DNA from: Ruegeria lacuscaerulensis
GTDB taxonomy: Bacteria; Pseudomonadota; Alphaproteobacteria; Rhodobacterales; Rhodobacteraceae
Direction of reading: 5' to 3'
DNA: 64,000 bases
Assembly (NCBI RefSeq): GCF_013033355.1
Contig: NZ_WQDY01000007.1
Location: 62,001 to 126,000 of the forward strand
Part shown: one piece after another, positions 1 to 9,269 of the stretch
How the letters are laid out: every line of letters starts with the position of its first letter
Position numbering within the stretch: the stretch's first letter is position 1
The notes under the pieces: model-generated
Seen by the model: the letters and a program-made list of their open reading frames with translations, nothing else
Told to the model about the DNA's origin: nothing
Databases searched by the model: none
Translations under genes and position numbers: made by a program

Positions 1-560
1 GCAACAACTGCGCCATCGGCAACGCTTATCCTTCCTTCGAGGATGGCCGCAAATATCTGGCCCCGGGCCTGTTCGGCCCCTGCGGCTATGGCCTGCCGTC
101 GATCATGGGTGCCAAGATCGGCTGCCCGGATGTGCCGGTTGTGGGCTTTGCTGGTGACGGTGCATTTGGCATCGCCGTGAACGAACTGACCGCCATTGGG
201 CGCGAAGAATGGCCCGCGATTACGCAGATCGTCTTCCGCAACTATCAGTGGGGGGCGGAGAAACGGAACTCGACCCTGTGGTTCGACGACAACTTTGTGG
301 GCACCGAGCTGGACACCAAGGTCTCTTACGCCGGTATCGCGCAGGCCTGCGGCCTGAAAGGCGTGGTGGCACGCACCATGGACGAGCTGACAGCAGCCCT
401 GAATCAGGCCATCGAGGACCAGAAGAACGGCATCACTACCCTGATCGAAGCCATGATCAATCAGGAACTGGGCGAGCCCTTCCGCCGCGACGCGATGAAG
501 AAACCGGTGGCCGTTGCAGGCGTCACCGCCGATGACATGACCCCGCAGGCCGGGGCGTAA
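1..560 (+). CDS. xsc: Sulfoacetaldehyde acetyltransferase, C-terminal part (partial)
   Basis: The gene enters from the left edge; the reading frame starts at base 3 and gives about 185 residues up to the TAA at 558-560. The enzyme is thiamine-diphosphate dependent and converts sulfoacetaldehyde plus phosphate to acetyl phosphate and sulfite in the cytoplasm. The fragment holds the thiamine-diphosphate/Mg motif, GDGAFGIAVNEL near bases 153-188, followed about 26 residues later by the Asn of FRNYQWG. This places it in the pyruvate-oxidase-like superfamily. The pta gene begins five bases after its stop and soeABC follows, the arrangement used by roseobacters that grow on taurine or other C2 sulfonates. 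That neighbourhood is what separates Xsc from acetolactate synthase or other relatives. The N-terminal two thirds lie outside the window. Confidence 0.93.
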   Translation, partial: NNCAIGNAYPSFEDGRKYLAPGLFGPCGYGLPSIMGAKIGCPDVPVVGFAGDGAFGIAVNELTAIGREEWPAITQIVFRNYQWGAEKRNSTLWFDDNFVGTELDTKVSYAGIAQACGLKGVVARTMDELTAALNQAIEDQKNGITTLIEAMINQELGEPFRRDAMKKPVAVAGVTADDMTPQAGA

Positions 561-565
561 TCCGC

Positions 566-1579
566 GTGAAGCCTCTGCGCGCCATTCTCGGGACAGCAAG
601 CGCGTCGGACAAGATCATCGCCCTGTCCGAGGGCGACGATCCCCGCGTTGTCGAAGGGGCCGTCAAGGCCGTGAAAGAGAGTGTTGCGCGGATCATACTG
701 ATCGGAGACAGGGCCGAGGTTTCGGCCCTTCTCAACGCACATGAGGGATATGACCCGGATTGGATCGACATTCATGACCCGGCCACCTCTGACCTGACGC
801 CCGGCCTTGCGCAGGCCCTGTATGAGCGGCGCAAGCACAAGGGCTTGACGCTGGATGAGGCGCGCCAGCAGATTACTAACCGCCTGACCTATGCTGCCAT
901 GCTGGTGCAACAGGACATCGCCGACGGCACGGTCGGCGGCGCGGTCGAGACCACGTCGGACACTGTGCGCGCCGCGTTGCAGATCATTGGGACCGCACCC
1001 GAGGCGGCGATGGTGTCCAGCTTCTTCCTGATGCTGTTCTGTCAGGACCACCACGACGTCAAAGGCGCCCGCATCTTCGCCGATTGCGGTCTGGTCGTGG
1101 ACCCCGACGCGCAAGAGATGGCGGAAATCGCCCGTGCCTCGGCTGAGTCCTACACCACCCTGACCGGCGATACGGCGCGCGTAGCGATGCTGTCCTTCTC
1201 CACCTCGGGCAGCGCAGAACATCCCAAAGTGTCCAAAGTCGTCGAGGCCACACAGATCGCACGCGCCAAGGACCCAACCCTGTTGATCGACGGAGAGCTG
1301 CAATTCGACGCCGCCTTCGTTCCCGAAGTCGCCGCCACCAAAGCCACAGAGTCGCCGCTCAAAGGTGAGGCAAATGTCTTTGTCTTCCCCAGCCTGAATG
1401 CTGGGAACCTCGGCTATAAGATCGCCCAGCGCATCGGCGGGGTCGAGGCCATCGGCCCAGTACTGCAAGGGCTGGCGAAACCCGCGAACGACCTGTCGCG
1501 CGGTTGTTCGTCCGAAGACATCCTGCACATGATCGCCGTCACCGCCGTTCAGGCGCAACACAATGATGCCGGGACATAA
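566..1579 (+). CDS. pta: Phosphate acetyltransferase
   Basis: This is a 337-residue short-form Pta that transfers the acetyl group of acetyl phosphate to CoA. It carries the PTA/PTB core, with STSGSAEHPKV in the middle and the C-terminal signature around DGELQFDAAF and PSLNAGNLGYK. The start is a GTG five bases after the xsc stop, so the two are almost certainly co-translated. The Pta of this locus turns the acetyl phosphate made by Xsc into acetyl-CoA, linking sulfonate carbon to central metabolism. There is no acetate kinase next to it, which fits a dissimilatory role rather than overflow metabolism. The length is normal for the short class without the N-terminal DRTGG domain. Confidence 0.95.
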   Translation: MKPLRAILGTASASDKIIALSEGDDPRVVEGAVKAVKESVARIILIGDRAEVSALLNAHEGYDPDWIDIHDPATSDLTPGLAQALYERRKHKGLTLDEARQQITNRLTYAAMLVQQDIADGTVGGAVETTSDTVRAALQIIGTAPEAAMVSSFFLMLFCQDHHDVKGARIFADCGLVVDPDAQEMAEIARASAESYTTLTGDTARVAMLSFSTSGSAEHPKVSKVVEATQIARAKDPTLLIDGELQFDAAFVPEVAATKATESPLKGEANVFVFPSLNAGNLGYKIAQRIGGVEAIGPVLQGLAKPANDLSRGCSSEDILHMIAVTAVQAQHNDAGT

Positions 1580-1668
1580 GTCGTCCTAAGACGTGACAAC
1601 GAAAAAATTATTCCGATTTTTCTCAAAACGTGGGAATGATCGGGTCGCAAGCTGAAAAGGGGGCGCAT

Positions 1669-4482
1669 TTGAGCCAGCCAGTGATCGACACCTCGCCCAA
1701 GGTTTCCGACGAGGTCCGCAAGACCACCTGCTACATGTGCGCCTGCCGCTGCGGCATCAATGTCCACATGAAGGACGGCAAGGTTGCCTATATTGAAGGC
1801 AACCGCGACCACCCTGTGAACAAGGGCGTTCTGTGCGCAAAAGGCAGCGCCGGGATCATGCAGGTCAACGCGCCCTCGCGCCTGCGCAAACCGCTGCGCC
1901 GAGTTGGCCCACGCGGATCGGGCGAATTCCGCGAGATCGAGTGGGACGAGGCGATCAGCACCGCAGTCGGCTGGCTGAACGAGCTGCACGAGACTGCCCC
2001 GCAGAAACTGGCCTTCTTTACCGGCCGCGACCAGAGCCAAAGCTTCACCAGCTTCTGGGCGCAGAATTTCGGCACTCCCAACTATGCAGCCCATGGCGGG
2101 TTCTGCTCGGTCAACATGGCGGCGGGCGGAATCTACACAATGGGCGGCGCGTTCTGGGAGTTCGGCCAGCCCGATTGGGACCACACCAAGTTGTTCATGC
2201 TGTTTGGTGTGGCCGAAGACCACGACAGCAACCCGATCAAGATGGGCATCGGCAAGATCAAGGCGCGCGGCGCGCGAGTGATCGGGGTGAACCCGATCCG
2301 CTCGGGCTATAACGCGGTGGCCGACGATTGGGTCGGGATCACGCCCGGCACCGACGGTCTGTTCATCCTGTCGCTGATTCATGTGCTGATGAAAGCGGGC
2401 AAGATCGACCTCACCTACCTTGGCCGCTACACCAACGCGCCGGTTCTGGTGAACGCCACAGACGGCCCGGAAAAGGGCCTGTTCCTGCGCGACGCGGACG
2501 GCAAGCCCTTAGTGATCGACCGCGTGACGGGAAAACCCGCCGCCTTTGACAAACCCGGCGTCCGTCCGGACCTGTCAGCGACCTATGACAAAGACGGTGT
2601 TACCCACCGCCCGGTCTTTCACCTGATGGCCGAGAAATACCTGTCCGACGAGCACGCACCTGAAAACGTGGCCGACCGCTGCGGCATCCCCGCCCAACGC
2701 ATCCGCGCCATCGCGGCCGAGATTGCCCGCGTCGCCTTTGACGAGGCCATCGAACTGGATCACGAATGGACCGACTTCCGGGGCGAAAAACACTCCAAAA
2801 TGACCGGCCGCCCAGTCAGCTTCCACGCGATGCGCGGGATTTCGGCCCATGCCAACGGATTCCAAACCTGCCGCGCCCTGCACGTGCTGCAAATTCTTCT
2901 GGGTACGGTCGAAGTCCCCGGAGGCTTCCGCTTCAAGCCGCCCTACCCCAAACCGGTCGAGGCGCACCCCACCCCGCACGGCGACCGCCGACCGGGCCGC
3001 CCGCTGGAAGGCCCGCATCTGGGCTTCCCGCGCGGCCCCGAAGACCTGCTGCTGGACGAAAACGGAACGGCCCAGCGCATCGACAAAGCGTTCACGTGGG
3101 AAAACCCGATGTCGGCCCATGGGCTGATGCATATGGTGATCTCAAACGCCGCTGCCGGTGATCCCTACAAAATCGACACGCTGTTCATGTATATGGCGAA
3201 CATGTCGTGGAACTCCTCCATGAACACCAAGGGCGTGATGGAGATGCTGTCGGCCAAAACCGAAGACGGCAAATATGTCATCCCCAAGATCATCTACTCG
3301 GATGCCTATTCCTCGGAAATGGTCGCCTATGCCGACCTGATCTTGCCCGACACCACCTATCTGGAACGGCACGACTGTATCTCGCTGCTGGACCGCCCGA
3401 TCTGCGAGGCCGACGCCGCAGCCGACGCCATCCGCTGGCCCGTGGTGGAACCCGACCGCGATGTGCGCGGGTTCCAGTCGGTTCTGATCGAACTGGCAAA
3501 CCGCATGAGCCTCCCGGGCTTCACAAACGAAGACGGCACGCCCAAATGGAAAGACTACGCCGACTACATCGTCAACCACGAACGCAAGCCCGGCATCGGA
3601 CCGCTGGCCGGGTTCCGGGGCGAGGATGGCGATAAAGAAGGGCGCGGAGCGGTCAATCCAGACCAGCTGACCCGTTATATAGACAATGGCGGCTTCTATG
3701 TGGCCCACATCCCCGAAGGCGCAGATTACTACAAACCGTGGAACACAGCCTATCAGGACTGGGCCGTCAGCATGGGCCTCTATGACAGCCCGCAACCCTA
3801 TCTTTTCCAGCTCTATTCTGAACCGATGCGCAAATTCCAGCTGGCCGCTGAAGGGCATGGGGACCGCCAGCCCCCCGAGCACCTGCGCAAACGCCTCAAG
3901 GACACGATGGACCCGCTGCCCATCTGGTACGAAACCGACCAGCAGGGTAACGAAGGATTCACCGTCAACGCCCTGACGCAACGCCCCATGGCGATGTATC
4001 ACAGCTGGGGCACCCAAAACGCATGGCTACGTCAGCTGCACGGTCGCAACCCGCTCTACGTGCCCACGAAATTGATGCGTGAACACAGGCTGGAAGACGG
4101 CGATTGGGCCAAAGTCACCTCGCCCCACGGTGAGATCACTGTGCCGGTGATGGAGATGGCCGCGCTCAACGACAACACCGTCTGGACGTGGAATGCAATC
4201 GGCAAACGGAAAGGTGCCTGGGCCTTGCAGGAAGACGCGCCCGAGGCGACCAAGGGCTTCTTGCTGAACCACCTCATTCACGAACTCCTCCCCCCCAAAG
4301 GTGATGGCATGCGCTGGGCCAATTCAGACCCGATCACGGGGCAAGCTGCATGGTTCGACCTCAAGGTCAAACTCGAAAAAGCCGCCCCGCCCTCGGACGC
4401 CCAAAGTCAGCCGGAATTCGATCCTATCCAGTCCCCCGTCGGCACTGGCCCCAAGGACCTGGCATGGAAGGTGGGCAAATGA
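1669..4482 (+). CDS. soeA: Sulfite dehydrogenase SoeA, molybdopterin catalytic subunit
   Basis: This is a 937-residue subunit of the complex iron-sulfur molybdoenzyme family. It probably holds the molybdenum bis-MGD centre that oxidises cytoplasmic sulfite to sulfate. The N-terminus has a classic 4Fe-4S ligand set, CX2CX3CX27C (Cys21, 24, 28, 56 from the start chosen here), followed by molybdopterin oxidoreductase and C-terminal dinucleotide-binding domains. No Tat signal is visible, consistent with a cytoplasmic-side enzyme. I prefer the TTG at 1669 because an AAAAGGGGG ribosome site lies just upstream and translation then begins MSQPVIDTSP. In-frame GTG 1630 and ATG 1636 are alternatives with no good ribosome site. 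The assignment over other DMSO-reductase-family enzymes rests on the xsc-pta neighbours and the soeB and soeC genes behind it. A hairpin element separates it from soeB. Confidence 0.9.
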   Translation: MSQPVIDTSPKVSDEVRKTTCYMCACRCGINVHMKDGKVAYIEGNRDHPVNKGVLCAKGSAGIMQVNAPSRLRKPLRRVGPRGSGEFREIEWDEAISTAVGWLNELHETAPQKLAFFTGRDQSQSFTSFWAQNFGTPNYAAHGGFCSVNMAAGGIYTMGGAFWEFGQPDWDHTKLFMLFGVAEDHDSNPIKMGIGKIKARGARVIGVNPIRSGYNAVADDWVGITPGTDGLFILSLIHVLMKAGKIDLTYLGRYTNAPVLVNATDGPEKGLFLRDADGKPLVIDRVTGKPAAFDKPGVRPDLSATYDKDGVTHRPVFHLMAEKYLSDEHAPENVADRCGIPAQRIRAIAAEIARVAFDEAIELDHEWTDFRGEKHSKMTGRPVSFHAMRGISAHANGFQTCRALHVLQILLGTVEVPGGFRFKPPYPKPVEAHPTPHGDRRPGRPLEGPHLGFPRGPEDLLLDENGTAQRIDKAFTWENPMSAHGLMHMVISNAAAGDPYKIDTLFMYMANMSWNSSMNTKGVMEMLSAKTEDGKYVIPKIIYSDAYSSEMVAYADLILPDTTYLERHDCISLLDRPICEADAAADAIRWPVVEPDRDVRGFQSVLIELANRMSLPGFTNEDGTPKWKDYADYIVNHERKPGIGPLAGFRGEDGDKEGRGAVNPDQLTRYIDNGGFYVAHIPEGADYYKPWNTAYQDWAVSMGLYDSPQPYLFQLYSEPMRKFQLAAEGHGDRQPPEHLRKRLKDTMDPLPIWYETDQQGNEGFTVNALTQRPMAMYHSWGTQNAWLRQLHGRNPLYVPTKLMREHRLEDGDWAKVTSPHGEITVPVMEMAALNDNTVWTWNAIGKRKGAWALQEDAPEATKGFLLNHLIHELLPPKGDGMRWANSDPITGQAAWFDLKVKLEKAAPPSDAQSQPEFDPIQSPVGTGPKDLAWKVGK

Positions 4483-4493
4483 CCCTATCCGCT

Positions 4494-4546
4494 CTTCATC
4501 TGGCCCAAAATACCTCGGGGAGCGCGAGGGGCTGGCCCCTCGCTCC
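4494..4546. repeat. Rhodobacteraceae composite repeat, copy A (in soeA-soeB gap)
   Basis: A conserved 27-base core at 4494-4520 (starts CTTCATCTGGCC, ends CCTCGGGG) runs directly into an inverted repeat, GGAGCGCGAGGGGC at 4519-4532 with GCCCCTCGCTCC at 4535-4546. The inverted repeat can form a stem of about 12 base pairs with one bulge. The same core recurs at 6246-6272, 18021-18047 and 18061-18088. Here it lies between two genes of one operon, where a hairpin could affect readthrough or mRNA stability. Confidence 0.8.
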
Positions 4547-4579
4547 TGTCTTCCCCACCAACGCAGAGGCAAGGCAATC

Positions 4580-5329
4580 ATGACCCAGCTTCCCCAATCC
4601 ACGGACCGCAAAATGGGCCTGGTTATCGACCTCGACACCTGCGTCGGTTGCCATGCCTGCGTGATCTCATGCAAAGGCTGGAACACTGAAAACTACGGCG
4701 CACCATTGTCGGATCAGGACGCCTATGGGGCCGACCCCTCAGGCACATTCCTCAACCGGGTACATTCCTACGAGGTGCAACCCGCCGGCGGTCATGCCCA
4801 ACTCATCCACTTCCCTAAGTCCTGCCTGCATTGCGAGGACGCCCCCTGCGTCACCGTCTGCCCCACCGGGGCCAGCTATAAACGGGTCGAGGACGGGATC
4901 GTTCTGGTCAATGAAAGCGACTGCATCGGTTGCGGGTTGTGCGCATGGTCCTGCCCCTATGGCGCGCGGGAACTGGATGCGGCCGAAGGCGTGATGAAGA
5001 AATGCACACTCTGCGTCGACCGCATCTATAATGAGAACCTCCCCGAGGTGGATCGCGTGCCGTCCTGCGTTCGGACCTGCCCCGCCGGTGCCCGCCATTT
5101 CGGAGACCTTGGCGACCCCAATAGCGATGTCAGCAAACTGGTAGCCGAACGTGAAGGCATGGATCTGATGCATGAGATGGGCACCAAACCTGTTAACAAA
5201 TACCTGCCTCCGCGCCCCAAGGATCAGATTGAGGAGCAGATCGACATTCTCGCCCCCCTTCTGGCCCCTGTAGCCGAAGAGCCGAAAGGGTTCCTTGGCT
5301 GGCTCGATAAAGCACTGGAGAAGCTCTGA
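4580..5329 (+). CDS. soeB: Sulfite dehydrogenase SoeB, iron-sulfur subunit
   Basis: This 249-residue ferredoxin-like electron-transfer subunit is related to DmsB and NrfC. Four cysteine clusters for four 4Fe-4S centres are visible: CVGCHACVISC near the N-terminus, CLHCEDAPCVTVCP, CIGCGLCAWSCP, and CTLCVDRI paired with CVRTCPAG. It would pass electrons from the SoeA molybdenum site to the membrane subunit SoeC and on to quinone. The ATG at 4580 follows a GAGGCAAGG ribosome site; the frame is open further upstream, but that part runs over soeA and the repeat and is not protein-like. Its stop overlaps the soeC start (TGATG), so the two are translationally coupled. Confidence 0.93.
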   Translation: MTQLPQSTDRKMGLVIDLDTCVGCHACVISCKGWNTENYGAPLSDQDAYGADPSGTFLNRVHSYEVQPAGGHAQLIHFPKSCLHCEDAPCVTVCPTGASYKRVEDGIVLVNESDCIGCGLCAWSCPYGARELDAAEGVMKKCTLCVDRIYNENLPEVDRVPSCVRTCPAGARHFGDLGDPNSDVSKLVAEREGMDLMHEMGTKPVNKYLPPRPKDQIEEQIDILAPLLAPVAEEPKGFLGWLDKALEKL

Positions 5330-6201
5330 TGCATCCGGCCCCTTCTGTCATCATCTTTACCACCCTCTCAGGCTTGGGCTTCGGTCTTCTGTTCTTTTTG
5401 GGTCTGGGAGTACCTGACGTCTCGGGCTGGGTGGCATTTGTTTTCTTTTTGATCGCCTATGCGTTGTCGGTTGGCGGTTTGATGGCCTCGACTTTTCACC
5501 TTGGCCACCCCGAACGCGCGTGGAAGGCGTTTACACAGTGGCGGTCAAGCTGGCTCAGCCGTGAAGGCTGGTGTGCCGTGATCGCTTTGATCGTGATGGG
5601 GCTTTATGCGCTTGGGGTCGTTTTCGCAGGTCAACGCTGGAGTGCTTTAGGTCTATTGGGCGCGGCTTTCTCATTGGCCACGGTTTTCACGACCTCGATG
5701 ATTTACACCCAACTTAAGACAATCCCGCGCTGGAACATGGCGCTGACACCAGCGATGTTTCTGAGCTTCAGCTTGGCGGGTGGCGCGTTGCTGGCCGGAC
5801 AAACCACAGTTTCCATCATACTTCTTGTGGTCGCCGCTACAATTCAAGCGCTGTATTGGTGGCGTGGGGATACTGCCTTGGCCCGCTCCGGCACCGATAT
5901 CGGAACAGCCACGGGTTTAGGATCACGTGGTGACGTCAGAGCGTTTGAACCGCCGCACACCGGTACGAATTATCTGCTGCGCGAGTTCGTGCATGTGGTT
6001 GGCCGCAAACATGCTGAGAAACTTCGTATCATTTCTTTTGTGCTGGCATTCATGGCACCGGTGTTGTTCCTGCTGCTGCCGTTCAGCCATGCCTTTGCCG
6101 CCGTCGCGGTCTTGTCCCATATCGCAGGTGTTGCCACGTCACGTTGGCTGTTCTTCGCGCAGGCGGAACATGTCGTGGGGCTGTATTACGGCAAACGCTG
6201 A
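5329..6201 (+). CDS. soeC: Sulfite dehydrogenase SoeC, membrane anchor subunit
   Basis: This is a 290-residue integral membrane protein of the DmsC/NrfD-like anchor family with about eight hydrophobic segments spread over its length. It anchors SoeAB to the cytoplasmic membrane and hands electrons from sulfite oxidation to the quinone pool. Its ATG overlaps the soeB stop codon. Typical anchor features include the FHLGHPERAWKAF segment near residue 50, seen in DmsC-type anchors. It ends just before a hairpin and a copy of the dispersed repeat, the likely end of the soe transcript. Family membership is clear from length, hydrophobicity and operon position. Confidence 0.9.
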   Translation: MHPAPSVIIFTTLSGLGFGLLFFLGLGVPDVSGWVAFVFFLIAYALSVGGLMASTFHLGHPERAWKAFTQWRSSWLSREGWCAVIALIVMGLYALGVVFAGQRWSALGLLGAAFSLATVFTTSMIYTQLKTIPRWNMALTPAMFLSFSLAGGALLAGQTTVSIILLVVAATIQALYWWRGDTALARSGTDIGTATGLGSRGDVRAFEPPHTGTNYLLREFVHVVGRKHAEKLRIISFVLAFMAPVLFLLLPFSHAFAAVAVLSHIAGVATSRWLFFAQAEHVVGLYYGKR

Positions 6202-6202
6202 T

Positions 6203-6281
6203 GGAGGGGGCCAGCCCCCTCCTTGGCCTTTAAGGCCAATTCCTCCCCCGAGGTATTTGTAGCCAGATGAAGAACGGATCC
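6203..6281. repeat. Composite repeat copy B, double hairpin after soeC
   Basis: Directly after the soeC stop lie GGAGGGGGC (6203-6211) and GCCCCCTCC (6214-6222), a nine-base-pair inverted repeat. A second perfect palindrome follows, TTGGCCTT-T-AAGGCCAA (6223-6239). Then comes the conserved core (6246-6272, opposite in orientation to copy A) with the trailing AACGGATCC (6273-6281). It sits between convergent soeC and dapA, so it may act as a bidirectional terminator although it has no long T run. Confidence 0.78.
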
Positions 6282-6297
6282 GGGTGGAAGCGTGGTT

Positions 6298-7170
6298 TTA
6301 CAACAGGCCTGCGTGTTTCATGGCTGCTTCGATCGCGGCTTTGGTGCTGTCTTCCAGTTCGGTCAGAGGCGAGCGCACTTCGGGGCTGCACAGGCCCAGT
6401 TTGCTAAGCGCGTATTTGGCGCCCACAAGGCCGGGCTCGATGAAGATGGCATCGTGCAGGGGCATCAGGCGGTCCTGATACGCAAGCGCCTTGGTATAAT
6501 CGCCATCCAGCGTGGCCTGCTGAAATTCGGCGCAGAGTTTGGGTGCCACGTTTGCAGTGACCGAGATACAGCCGACGCCGCCATGGGCGTTGAAACCCAG
6601 CGCAGTGGCGTCCTCGCCCGATAGCTGGCAGAATTCCGAGCCGCAGGACGCGCGTTGCTGGCTGACCCGAGCGATATCGCCTGTGGCATCTTTGACGCCC
6701 ACGATGCGCGGTAGTTTAGCCAACTCACCCATGGTTTCGGGTGACATGTCGATGACCGAGCGGCCGGGAATGTTGTAGATGATGATCGGGATATCCGCGC
6801 ATTCATGCAGGGCGCGGAAGTGTTTGATCAGCCCTTTTTGCGTCGGCTTGTTGTAGTAGGGTGTCACAACAAGTGCCGCATCCGCGCCAACTGTCTGTGC
6901 GAACTGCACAAAGCGGATCGCTTCGACGGTATTGTTCGATCCAGCCCCCGCAATCACTGGCACGCGACCGGCGGTTGCCTTGACCACCTCGGCCACGACG
7001 GTTTCGTGTTCTTCGTGGCTGAGTGTGGGGCTTTCACCCGTCGTGCCCACAGGGACCAATCCGGTCGAGCCTTCCTGAATGTGCCACTCGACCAAACGTT
7101 TGAGCGTATCCAAGTCCAACGCGCCGTTAGTGAACGGAGTGACGAGGGCTGGCATTGAGCCTTTGAACAT
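6298..7170 (-). CDS. dapA: 4-hydroxy-tetrahydrodipicolinate synthase
   Basis: This 290-residue class I aldolase condenses pyruvate and aspartate semialdehyde in the lysine/diaminopimelate pathway. Diagnostic motifs are present: GTTGESPTL (the Thr-Thr pair), YNIPGRS with the proton-relay Tyr near residue 134, and GVKDATGD with the Schiff-base Lys near residue 162. The length matches the usual 290-300 residues. The ATG at 7168-7170 is preceded by a purine-rich AAGGAGCG ribosome site. It is transcribed away from the transglycosylase gene, sharing the 134-base divergent region 7171-7304. Many DapA-like paralogues act on other substrates, but the motifs here are those of the true enzyme. Confidence 0.93.
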   Translation of the reverse strand: MFKGSMPALVTPFTNGALDLDTLKRLVEWHIQEGSTGLVPVGTTGESPTLSHEEHETVVAEVVKATAGRVPVIAGAGSNNTVEAIRFVQFAQTVGADAALVVTPYYNKPTQKGLIKHFRALHECADIPIIIYNIPGRSVIDMSPETMGELAKLPRIVGVKDATGDIARVSQQRASCGSEFCQLSGEDATALGFNAHGGVGCISVTANVAPKLCAEFQQATLDGDYTKALAYQDRLMPLHDAIFIEPGLVGAKYALSKLGLCSPEVRSPLTELEDSTKAAIEAAMKHAGLL

Positions 7171-7304
7171 GACACGCTCCTTGGTGTGCGGTTAGTGTTT
7201 TTTTGCCTCGCGGGTCATCACAATCTTTGCGATGTGTGTTGATCCCGACGATGCAAGCTTTATCCTGAATGGCTCTATCCTTGGTTGGTTGGGAAATGCA
7301 AGGC

Positions 7305-9269
7305 ATGACACGCGTTCTGGCGCTTTTGACGGCTGTGATTCTGGTTTCATTCGGGCAGGCAAGGGCCGACGCGGTGGGCGACCTGCGCGCGGGTCTTTAC
7401 GAGATGCGCAAAGGCGATTGGAACGCCGCCCTGCGCGAATCTGGTGCCCGAGGGTCGGTATCGCGCGACATTATCGTATGGCACTGGTTGCGCGAAGGCT
7501 TCGGGACTTCAGGCGATGTGTTGGTTTTTCTGGACCGACGCCCCGATTGGCCCGGCCTCGCATGGCTGCGACGCAAAAGCGAGCCAGCCTTTACCGGAGC
7601 TGATCCGGATCGCGTCGTGAAATTCTATACAGACGTTCCACCTCAGACCGCCGAGGGTGCATTGAATTATGCTGTGGCGCTGAAGGCCAAGGGGCGGTCG
7701 GGGGATGCCGAGGCTGATATCGTGGCCGCCTGGCGGACCATGCCGATGGGGTCCGGACTGCAAAAGAACTATCTTGAGAACTTTGGATCGTTACTGAAAC
7801 CTCATCACGCGGCGCGGCTGGACCGGATGCTGTGGGACGGTCATCTGGTTAGCGCTGGCCAGATGTTGCCTTTGGTCAGTACCGATCAGCGTAAACTAGC
7901 CGAGGCGCGAATTGCATTGCAAAAGCGGCAACCGGGTGTCGATGGCAAGGTCGCTGCGGTTCCGAAATCACTGGCGGACGCGCCGGGGCTGGCCTTTGAC
8001 CGCTTTGTCTGGCGCGACAAGAAAGAGCTGGACGACAGTGCAATTGACCTGATGCTGGCGCGTTCCACCGGGCCGGATGCGTTGGGGGAACCCGACAAAT
8101 GGGCCGAAGGCCGTCGCCGTCTGGCGCGGCTTGAGATGCGCAATGGTAGCGCCTCAAAAGCCTACAAGATTGCAGCGAACCACCATATGACGCCTGAGAT
8201 GGGCTATGGTTATGCCGATCTGGAATGGCTGGCCGGATTTCTGGCGCTGCGGAAACTGAACGACCCTGGCACGGCGGTGCGCCATTTCCAGAACTTCTCG
8301 GATGCAGTTGCGTCCCCTATTTCGAAGGGGCGCGGCGGCTATTGGCTGGGGCGGGCCTACGCGGCCCAGGGGGATGCGGACAAGGCTTATGAAGCTTATG
8401 CGATGGGGGCTGACTACCAGACCTCATTCTATGGCTTGCTGGCGGCGGAACGGATCGGTCGACCCTTTGACAGTGAATTGGCCAGCCCACGCCGAGCCCC
8501 GCATTGGAAACAGGCAGGATTTGCCGATTCCAGCGTGCTGGAAGCGGGTCTACTGCTGCTGCGTGCGGGCGAGGACAACCTATCAGAACGTTTCCTGACC
8601 CACTTGGTCGAAGATCTGGACGACACGCAGGCCAACCAATTGGGTGATCTGGCGATCGAACTGAAACAGCCACATCTAGCAGTGATGATTGCCAAACGAG
8701 CGGCAAAAACCGGTGTCGTGCTGCCCGCTGCGTACTATCCGGTGCATCCGGTTGCCGATCTTGGCCTGCCAATGGCGAAGGAAATGACGCTGGCCATCGC
8801 CCGCCGAGAAAGCGAGTTTGATCCGGTCGTCATCAGCGGTGCAGGCGCACGTGGATTGATGCAGGTGATGCCCGCAACCGCTCAGTTGGTCGCCAAGAAC
8901 ATGGGGATTCTCAGCGGGCACAAGACCTCGAGCCTTACATCGGACTGGCAGTACAATGCCAAGCTGGGTGCGAACTACCTGTCTAGTCTGGCCGAGGATT
9001 TCAACGGCAACGTGGTGATGATGGCCGCAGGCTATAACGCTGGACCACGCAGGCCGATCTCGTGGATGGATCGGTATGGCGACCCGCGTGCAGGTGAGAT
9101 CGACATGGTCGACTGGATTGAGACTATCCCATTCAGCGAGACCCGGAACTATGTGATGCGCGTCGCCGAAAGCCTGCCGGTTTACCGCGCACGGCTTGGG
9201 CGGCCCGCCTTGCCTGTCCCGTTTTCGCAAGAACTCACGGGGTCAACTCTGGCGGCGTTCGCGCCATAG
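7305..9269 (+). CDS. Soluble lytic murein transglycosylase (Slt-type)
   Basis: This 654-residue periplasmic enzyme cleaves the glycan strands of peptidoglycan. The start at 7305 gives a clean Sec signal peptide (MTRVLALLTAVILVSFGQARADA). The ATG at 7269 would put 12 poor residues in front of it. A long alpha-helical superhelix-like region fills residues 30-480. The C-terminal SLT domain has the catalytic Glu in AIARRESEFDP, then GARGLMQVMPATAQ and AAGYNAGPRRP. Overall architecture matches Slt70. Its end overlaps by 27 bases the end of the convergent EamA gene. Confidence 0.93.
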   Translation: MTRVLALLTAVILVSFGQARADAVGDLRAGLYEMRKGDWNAALRESGARGSVSRDIIVWHWLREGFGTSGDVLVFLDRRPDWPGLAWLRRKSEPAFTGADPDRVVKFYTDVPPQTAEGALNYAVALKAKGRSGDAEADIVAAWRTMPMGSGLQKNYLENFGSLLKPHHAARLDRMLWDGHLVSAGQMLPLVSTDQRKLAEARIALQKRQPGVDGKVAAVPKSLADAPGLAFDRFVWRDKKELDDSAIDLMLARSTGPDALGEPDKWAEGRRRLARLEMRNGSASKAYKIAANHHMTPEMGYGYADLEWLAGFLALRKLNDPGTAVRHFQNFSDAVASPISKGRGGYWLGRAYAAQGDADKAYEAYAMGADYQTSFYGLLAAERIGRPFDSELASPRRAPHWKQAGFADSSVLEAGLLLLRAGEDNLSERFLTHLVEDLDDTQANQLGDLAIELKQPHLAVMIAKRAAKTGVVLPAAYYPVHPVADLGLPMAKEMTLAIARRESEFDPVVISGAGARGLMQVMPATAQLVAKNMGILSGHKTSSLTSDWQYNAKLGANYLSSLAEDFNGNVVMMAAGYNAGPRRPISWMDRYGDPRAGEIDMVDWIETIPFSETRNYVMRVAESLPVYRARLGRPALPVPFSQELTGSTLAAFAP

